NCBI GenBank assembly: GCA_002343455.1 | Contig: DDSR01000154.1 | Span: 13,583 to 22,844, forward strand | Length of the DNA: 9,262 nucleotides | Direction of reading: 5' to 3' | From: Deltaproteobacteria bacterium UBA2385 | Lineage (GTDB): Bacteria > Myxococcota_A > UBA796 > UBA2385 | Part shown: positions 1 to 4,451 of the stretch, in pieces | Layout: the number at the start of each line of letters is the position of its first letter | Position numbering within the stretch: position 1 is the stretch's first letter | Program-made: the position numbers and the translations under genes | Notes under the pieces: generated by a model | What the model was told of the DNA's origin: nothing | Database searches by the model: none | What the model saw: only the letters and a program-made list of their open reading frames with translations

Positions 1-201
1 GAGGCCGGGGAGGCCGACGCAGCCGCTGCCGTCGAGGACCGTGGCGGCCGAGGGCGCGTGGACGCTCTCGCCGATCCAGCAGACCCGACCGCCCTGGAAG
101 GCGACCGCCGCGTTGACCAGCGCCCCCAGCTCCGAGCCGTCGCGGGCGGGGTCCATGGTCAGCAGGAGGGGGATGCGGTGCACCAGCAGGTCGGGGGTCA
201 T
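1..201 (-). CDS. hutI: Imidazolonepropionase-like amidohydrolase, N-terminal part (runs off left edge)
   Basis: Only the first 67 codons lie in the window; the gene continues beyond position 1. The start is the ATG at 201-199, preceded by a good ribosome binding site (GGTGGAG, 3 bases upstream). The visible protein opens with a DLLVHRIPLLLTMDP strand, then AAVAFQGGRVCWIGE, then VLDGSG and VGLPGL. This is the N-terminal beta-sandwich of metal-dependent amidohydrolases, ending just before the expected metal-binding HxH motif. The LLTM and LxxAAV...GRVxWxGE spacing fits HutI, which hydrolyses 4-imidazolone-5-propanoate to N-formimidoyl-glutamate in histidine degradation. Other amidohydrolases (guanine deaminase, SsnA-like or MtaD-like deaminases) share this fold, and the catalytic part is not visible. 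Amidohydrolase is near certain; HutI is a likely but unproven choice. The gene is transcribed divergently from the membrane glycosyltransferase, with only 32 bp between start codons. No other hut gene is in view. Confidence 0.6.
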   Translation of the reverse strand, partial: MTPDLLVHRIPLLLTMDPARDGSELGALVNAAVAFQGGRVCWIGESVHAPSAATVLDGSGCVGLPGL

Positions 202-233
202 GGGCTCCACCGGGTTCGGGCTACTCTTCCATA
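202..233. promoter_or_regulatory. Compact divergent spacer with possible -10 element
   Basis: Only 32 bp separate the start codons of two divergent genes. The sole AT-rich spot is CATAAT at 230-235 on the plus strand, one mismatch from the TATAAT consensus; the opposite strand reads ATTATG across it. I see no convincing -35 hexamer. If CATAAT is a plus-strand -10, transcription would start near 242, placing the 5' end at or next to the in-frame ATG at 243. That would imply a leaderless or near-leaderless message for the membrane protein. Weak evidence. Confidence 0.2.
205..211 (-). promoter_or_regulatory. Ribosome binding site of the hutI-like gene
   Basis: On the minus strand this reads GGTGGAG, three bases before the ATG at 201-199. 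It supports that start over the internal ATG 15 codons further in. Confidence 0.5.
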
Positions 234-1574
234 ATGCCCCTCATGCGTATGGTAGGACCCCTGCTGCTGCTCCTGACGCTGGGGATCCTGCTGGGCCTGG
301 CGCAGGCCCACCCCGGCCTGCGCTTCGTGGACTTCATCTCCTTCGCGGAGCGGGCCAGGCGCTTGCTGGAGGGCCAGGACCTGCTCAACGGGCGCTACCC
401 GGTCGGCTACCCGGCCCTGCTGGCCCTGCTCTCGCCCGCGATGGGCTCGATCGCCGCGGGCAAGGCGCTCTCCATCACCGGAGCGCTGCTGGCCGTCTTC
501 GCCGTACACCGCTGGCTGGGGCCCTTCGCGGCGCTGTGGCTGCTGGTGCAGCCGGCCTTCCTCGAATGGGGCAGCACCGAGGGCACCGATATGCTGGCCC
601 TCGCCCTGGCCCTGCTGGCGCTCTCCCAGCTGGAGCGCGGGCCGGCCTGGTCGGTGGGCGCCCTGGCCGGCGCGGCGGCGATGATGCGCTACCCGGCGGC
701 GGCGGTGCTGCCGGTGCTGCTGCTGGGGCTGGCCCTGGCGCCCGGCCCGCGGGCACGACGGCTCGGCGCGTGCCTGGGCGCCTTCCTGCTGCTCAGCGCC
801 CCCCACTGGGTCGGCGCCCTGCTGGGCCTGGGGCCGCTGCTGCCCGAGGCCGGCGAGAACACCGCGATCGGCATGGGCGACGGCCCGCTGGCCCCCCCTC
901 TGGAGCGCTGGGCGCAGGGGCTGCGCATCGCGGTCATGGGTGTCCTCTGGCCGGGGACCCCTCCCGAGCCGCCCCAGCTCTCCTGGCCCCTGCTGCTGGG
1001 CCTCGCCGGGCTGGGCCTGGGCCTGCTGCGTCGGGACCGCCGCGCGCTCTCCCTGCTGCTGCTGGCGGCCCTGCACCTCGCTGTCCTGGGCTTCTTCTTC
1101 AGCAACGAGCGCCTCGCCCTGCCGCTGTCAGCCCCGCTGCTGCTGGGGGTGGCCTTCCTGCCGCGGGCGCTGCCGCTGCTCGCCGCGGTCGGCCTCAGCG
1201 TCCTCTCCCTGCCCCGGGCCTACGCTCCCGACCCGCAAGCCCTGGCCCGCGAGGAGATCGTCGCCGCCGCCTCCCAGCTCGGCGAGCCGGTCGCCAGCTC
1301 CTCGCCCTGGTTCTACCTGCGCCGGCAGGACGGCTTCATCGAGTCGGGCACCCTGCTGCGCGAGGCGGTGCCGGCGGGCGCCACCCCGGGTCAGCTCAGC
1401 CCGAGCCTGTTGCGGGCCTGGTCCCAGGAGCGCGGCGTTCGTTACGTCGCCCTGGACCTGGGTCGGGTCCACCGGACCTTCCCGGGGCTGCGCCCTCTGC
1501 TGCGCGGCTCGACCGAGGGCTACCGCGAGGTGGCGGCCTCGCCGGGCTGGCGCCTGCTGGAGATCCTGCCGTGA
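234..1574 (+). CDS. GT-C/GT39-like polytopic membrane glycosyltransferase
   Basis: A 446-residue integral membrane protein resembling the GT-C superfamily (ArnT/PMT-like, GT39), which moves sugars from polyprenyl-phosphate donors on the outer face of the inner membrane. After a first hydrophobic segment (residues about 7-25) comes a loop holding Asp33, then Tyr55-Pro56 and Gly58-Tyr59-Pro60. This matches the family's first-loop catalytic Asp and YPxGYP signature. Many Leu/Ala-rich membrane segments follow (roughly 8-10 in all), including a NERLALPLSAPLLLG stretch typical of late GT-C helices. A soluble C-terminal domain of about 110 residues begins near ALAREEI. Three in-frame starts (234, 243, 249) are possible and none has a clear ribosome binding site; 234 is kept as the longest. 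The stop overlaps the next gene's GTG by 4 bases, so the two are probably translationally coupled. Sugar and acceptor cannot be inferred. Confidence 0.75.
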   Translation: MPLMRMVGPLLLLLTLGILLGLAQAHPGLRFVDFISFAERARRLLEGQDLLNGRYPVGYPALLALLSPAMGSIAAGKALSITGALLAVFAVHRWLGPFAALWLLVQPAFLEWGSTEGTDMLALALALLALSQLERGPAWSVGALAGAAAMMRYPAAAVLPVLLLGLALAPGPRARRLGACLGAFLLLSAPHWVGALLGLGPLLPEAGENTAIGMGDGPLAPPLERWAQGLRIAVMGVLWPGTPPEPPQLSWPLLLGLAGLGLGLLRRDRRALSLLLLAALHLAVLGFFFSNERLALPLSAPLLLGVAFLPRALPLLAAVGLSVLSLPRAYAPDPQALAREEIVAAASQLGEPVASSSPWFYLRRQDGFIESGTLLREAVPAGATPGQLSPSLLRAWSQERGVRYVALDLGRVHRTFPGLRPLLRGSTEGYREVAASPGWRLLEILP

Positions 1575-3271
1575 GCCCGCCCGAGATCCTGCTGGTCTAC
1601 GCCAACCCCGCCGTGACGGCCTCGCCCGTCGTGCCCTACGGCATGGAGCGCATCGCCCAGGCCTTCCGCATGGCCGGCTGCCGGGTGGAGCTGCTGGCGC
1701 CCTTCATCGAGGAGGATCCCCTCCTGGCTTTGCAGCAAGCCCTGGACTCGCGTCGCTGGGCGCTCTGCGGCTTCAGCGTGCGCAACATCGACGACGCCCT
1801 GGTGGTGCGCAGCGCCGAGGAGGCCCCCGACGGGCGGCCGATCGACACGGCCTTCTACCTGGATGCGGTCAAGCCCCTGGTGGCGGCTGCGATCCAGCAC
1901 CTGGGGAGCGACGCGGTCCTGCTGGGCGGGGCGGCCCTGAACAGCGGCCCCGAGGGGGTGCTCGCATACCTGGGAGCCAGCTGGGGCCTGGTCGGGCCGA
2001 GCGAGGACCTGGCCTGGAGGTTGGGGCGCTCGCTGGCCCGAGGGGAGGGGATCGTCCGGCCCCAGGACCCCCGCCTCGCGATGTTGGGATCGGCGAGCGG
2101 TCCCCCTCACGATCCCAGCCCTCGCCCCCGCGCCTTCGCCGCCGCCGCCCGGCCGGCCCCTGGGATCACCCCTCGGCTGGGCCCCTACCTGGGCCTCGCC
2201 CTGGAGCGCGGCGGGCGCGTGCCGGTGCTGCTCTCCAGCGGCTGCGACCGGCGCTGCAGCTTCTGCGTCGAGGCCCGCTTCACCGGCGGCATCGTCCAGC
2301 CCCGCCCGATCGACCAGATCCTGGCCGAGATCGACGCCCTGGTGGCGGTCGGGGTGCGGCGCTTCTGGCTGGCCGGCAGCGAGCTGAACGTGCCCGACGA
2401 TCGCCACGCCACGGCCCTGCTGCGGGCCCTGGCCGGTCGGGGGCTGGACCTGCAGGGCTTCATCCAGGTGGCGCCGGTGCGCCCGGCCCTGCTCGACGCG
2501 ATGGAGGAGGCCGGCCTCGATCCGACGTCGCTCTCCTTCGAGTTCGGCCACCTGGACGACGGGATCCTGCGGGCCGGAGGAGGCCCGGCCAACCTGCGCG
2601 CCATCGAGCGGCTGGTCGAGCTCTGGCTGCGGCGAGGGTACCGCAGCCTGGGCGGCTCGGTGCTGCTGGGCGCCCACCCGCTGGAGAGCGAGGCCAGCGT
2701 CCAGCGGGCCCTGGACCAGGCCCTGGCCTTCGACGCCGCCCTGCCCGACGGCCTGGGGCTGGCCTACGCCTGCGGCGGCCGGGTCTACCCGCGCTGCCCG
2801 CTGGCGGACTGGGTCGGCGCTCACTGGGAGGAGGCGGCGCCCGACCTCTACACCCGCGGCGGACCGCCGGACCCGACCTTCGTCGAGCCGGTGGTCTTCT
2901 GCCGCCCGGGCTCGCCCCGCGCCTTGATGCGCCGCGTGGCCGAGGGGCTGGCTGGGGCCAAGGGGCGGATGGGCCCGATGAACGCCGAGGCCCCCGCCTC
3001 GCCCGCCGCGCTGGCCGTCGAGCAGCAGGTCAACCGGGCGATCTGGAGGGCGCAGGAGGACCGGGTCGAGGAGGCCCGGGCGCTCTACGAGCAGGCGCTG
3101 AGCGCGGATCCCACGCACCTGGAGGGGCTCGCCGGGCTCGCCCGGCTGCTGGCGAACCGCCTCGCCCAGCCGGAGGCGGCCGCCGTCGTGCTGAGGCGGC
3201 TGCTGTCGGCGCTGGGCCCCGCGGATCCCCGGCGAGAGGAGGTCCGCGCGGCCCTGTTGGCGCTACCTTGA
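1571..3271 (+). CDS. Cobalamin-binding-type radical SAM protein with C-terminal TPR-like tail
   Basis: A 566-residue protein starting at a GTG inside the upstream stop (GTGA overlap). The open frame extends far upstream, but that part lies over the glycosyltransferase gene in another frame, so the overlap start is the sensible one. Residues about 4-165 look like a Rossmann-type B12-binding domain: ILLVYANP, then GFSVRNID, then VLLGGAALN and GLVGPSED. The classical DxHxxG cobalamin-ligand motif is absent. The radical SAM core begins near residue 215 with CxxxCxxC (Cys225, Cys229, Cys232), the ligands of the SAM-binding 4Fe-4S cluster. AGSELN (268-273) sits where the SAM-binding GGE motif is expected. 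RVYPRCPLADW and DPTFVEPVVF resemble late motifs of B12 radical SAM enzymes. Residues about 484-566 form a helical TPR-like tail (EARALYEQALSADP). Such enzymes catalyse methylations and rearrangements; the substrate is unknown. Partnership with the GT-C gene suggests lipid, glycan or secondary-metabolite modification. Confidence 0.8.
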   Translation: MSPPEILLVYANPAVTASPVVPYGMERIAQAFRMAGCRVELLAPFIEEDPLLALQQALDSRRWALCGFSVRNIDDALVVRSAEEAPDGRPIDTAFYLDAVKPLVAAAIQHLGSDAVLLGGAALNSGPEGVLAYLGASWGLVGPSEDLAWRLGRSLARGEGIVRPQDPRLAMLGSASGPPHDPSPRPRAFAAAARPAPGITPRLGPYLGLALERGGRVPVLLSSGCDRRCSFCVEARFTGGIVQPRPIDQILAEIDALVAVGVRRFWLAGSELNVPDDRHATALLRALAGRGLDLQGFIQVAPVRPALLDAMEEAGLDPTSLSFEFGHLDDGILRAGGGPANLRAIERLVELWLRRGYRSLGGSVLLGAHPLESEASVQRALDQALAFDAALPDGLGLAYACGGRVYPRCPLADWVGAHWEEAAPDLYTRGGPPDPTFVEPVVFCRPGSPRALMRRVAEGLAGAKGRMGPMNAEAPASPAALAVEQQVNRAIWRAQEDRVEEARALYEQALSADPTHLEGLAGLARLLANRLAQPEAAAVVLRRLLSALGPADPRREEVRAALLALP

Positions 3272-3295
3272 CGCCGTCGCCTACTTGACGCCGTC
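3267..3295. repeat. 12-bp direct repeat across converging gene ends
   Basis: CTTGACGCCGTC occurs at 3267-3278 and again at 3284-3295, a 17-bp period. The first copy contains the TGA stop of the radical SAM gene; the second begins just beside the stop of the convergent lipoprotein gene (complement 3281-3283). The second copy extends into a perfect palindrome with 6-base arms around one base, TTGACGCCGTCAA, at 3285-3297. There is no T-run, so this is not a typical intrinsic terminator. Confidence 0.6.
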
Positions 3296-4357
3296 AACCG
3301 TGTAGCGGTTGCCGTCGAAGCGACCCACCCAGACGACCGGGTTCTCGGCCGAGCCGGCGGCCTGCATCAGGTAGACGCCGTCGCGCAGGCCGAAGGCGAG
3401 CGGGGCCACCGCGCCCTCGCCGCCCTTGTAGGTCATCGAGCCCAGCCCGTGGTAGCGGCGGGTGCCCTCGACCGTGTCGACGACGTAGCAGTGGTTGTCG
3501 TCCTTGCCGCCCGTCACGCAGAGCGCACCCTCGGCGGTGCCGTCCCGGTCCAGGTCCAGGCTGCCCGACCAGGTGGTCGTGACGGCCGCGCCGCGCAGCT
3601 TCGCGAGGTCGGCCTCCCAGGCGGCGCGCTCTTCGGCGGAGGGCGCGGCGGCCGGGAGCTCCTTGCCCTCGGAGGGGGGAGCGCTCTGCGGCTTGCCGCT
3701 GGCGTCGTAGGTGAAGCCGCTGGCCCGACTGAGGCGGGGCGACTCCTGTCCGACCCTGGCCGGGGCCTTGGACTGGAGGATCAGGGCCGCGCCGGGCTCG
3801 CTGTCGTAGATGCCGACCCGCTGGCGCTTGCCGTCGATGTTGGCCCAGACCCGCTTCTTGCCGGTGCCAAGCGACTCCACCTCCAGCCAGGCGGCCGGCT
3901 CGGTGGCGGCGCCGAGCAGCTCGGCCAGCGGGGTGCTGCCCGCCGGCGGCGCTCCGGGCTGCCACCAGCTGGCGTCGCCGTGCGACCAGAAGCGGGTGCC
4001 GTCGTTGTGGGTCAGGACCAGGTCGCTGCCGGTCCAGTGCGCCCGGGCGACGTCCATGCGCAAGGTGGCCTTCTGGGCCTCGCTCATCACGACAGCCTGC
4101 TCGCCGACCTGGACGACCGCGATCGCCACGACGCCGGCCCCGGCCGAGCTGGCCGAGGAGGGGTTGGGGTTGCTGTTGGTGGGCCGCTCCCCCGAGCCGG
4201 CAGAGTCCAGGTCGCGGGTGCCGCCCGAGGTCGCCTTGGCGGGGACCTTGTCCGGCGTCGTCGCCGCCTGCTTCTCGGCGCAGGTGCAGCCGAAGAGCAG
4301 GGAGGGGGCGAGGCCGATCGTGGCGATGATGCCGAGGGCGAGACGATGACTGAGCAT
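3281..4357 (-). CDS. Lipoprotein of unknown function with a Ca-loop-like DxDxDG motif
   Basis: A 358-residue predicted lipoprotein. The start ATG (4357-4355) has a strong ribosome binding site, GGAGG, 5 bases upstream. The signal sequence is a short basic N-terminus, a hydrophobic stretch (residues 7-22) and the lipobox-like LFGC with acylated Cys24; Phe at -2 is unusual but tolerated. Residues about 27-75 are a low-complexity Thr/Ser/Pro/Asn/Gly linker, suggesting a tether from the membrane. The following domain has DGTRFWSHGD and WANIDGKRQR stretches, consistent with a beta-rich fold. A C-terminal part holds DLDRDG (268-273), like the calcium-binding loops of FG-GAP/VCBS repeats or thrombospondin type 3, with Cys280 and Cys290 able to pair. 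I recognise no named family. It is divergent from the phosphorelay gene and convergent with the radical SAM gene (9-bp gap), so it is probably monocistronic. Location is the outer or inner membrane facing the periplasm. Confidence 0.8.
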   Translation of the reverse strand: MLSHRLALGIIATIGLAPSLLFGCTCAEKQAATTPDKVPAKATSGGTRDLDSAGSGERPTNSNPNPSSASSAGAGVVAIAVVQVGEQAVVMSEAQKATLRMDVARAHWTGSDLVLTHNDGTRFWSHGDASWWQPGAPPAGSTPLAELLGAATEPAAWLEVESLGTGKKRVWANIDGKRQRVGIYDSEPGAALILQSKAPARVGQESPRLSRASGFTYDASGKPQSAPPSEGKELPAAAPSAEERAAWEADLAKLRGAAVTTTWSGSLDLDRDGTAEGALCVTGGKDDNHCYVVDTVEGTRRYHGLGSMTYKGGEGAVAPLAFGLRDGVYLMQAAGSAENPVVWVGRFDGNRYTVDGVK

Positions 4358-4362
4358 GATGT

Positions 4363-4367
4363 CCTCC
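4363..4367 (-). promoter_or_regulatory. Ribosome binding site of the lipoprotein gene
   Basis: GGAGG on the minus strand, five bases before the ATG at 4357-4355. It is the best Shine-Dalgarno match in the window and fixes that start. Confidence 0.7.
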
Positions 4368-4404
4368 GTTTTGCGGGTGCCCGCCTCTATGGCCTTGCCG
4401 CCGG

Positions 4405-4422
4405 GCTCGCCAACGGGCGAGC
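4405..4422. repeat. Perfect 7+7 bp inverted repeat, possible operator
   Basis: GCTCGCC, loop AACG, GGCGAGC: a perfect dyad with a 4-base centre in the middle of the divergent intergenic region. It could be an operator for a dimeric regulator of one or both genes, or form a hairpin in a leader transcript. In such GC-rich DNA short perfect dyads also arise by chance. Confidence 0.55.
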
Positions 4423-4451
4423 GCCGCGACGGTGCTATCCTTGGGGGGGAG

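Larger units (their letters stand above)
4358..4451. promoter_or_regulatory. Divergent promoter region between lipoprotein and phosphorelay genes
   Basis: These 94 bp separate two divergent start codons and must serve both genes, unless the plus-strand gene is longer than I call it. Minus strand: a weak sigma70-like pair can be drawn (TTGGCG, 16-bp spacer, CATAGA). Plus strand: TATCCT at 4436-4441 is a possible -10, only 10 bp before the ATG, and has no good -35. The perfect dyad at 4405-4422 lies between these possible promoters and overlaps the minus-strand -35 candidate. Confidence 0.4.

Noticed and set aside
41..1570. Upstream part of a long plus-strand open frame continuous with the radical SAM gene
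   Set aside because: It lies over the glycosyltransferase in another frame, is Gly/Ala/Arg/Pro-rich low complexity, and the GTG at 1571 gives a normal protein.
1520..3118. 532-codon minus-strand open frame
   Set aside because: Antisense shadow of the radical SAM gene with low-complexity Gln/Gly/Ala/Arg composition and no recognisable motif.
940..3288. 782-codon plus-strand open frame
   Set aside because: An Arg/Pro/Ala/Gly-rich shadow over two well-supported genes; a common artefact in very GC-rich DNA.
4356..4451. N-terminal extension of the phosphorelay protein to the ATG at 4356
   Set aside because: It would overlap the divergent lipoprotein start and remove the promoter region; the extra residues are not signal- or domain-like.
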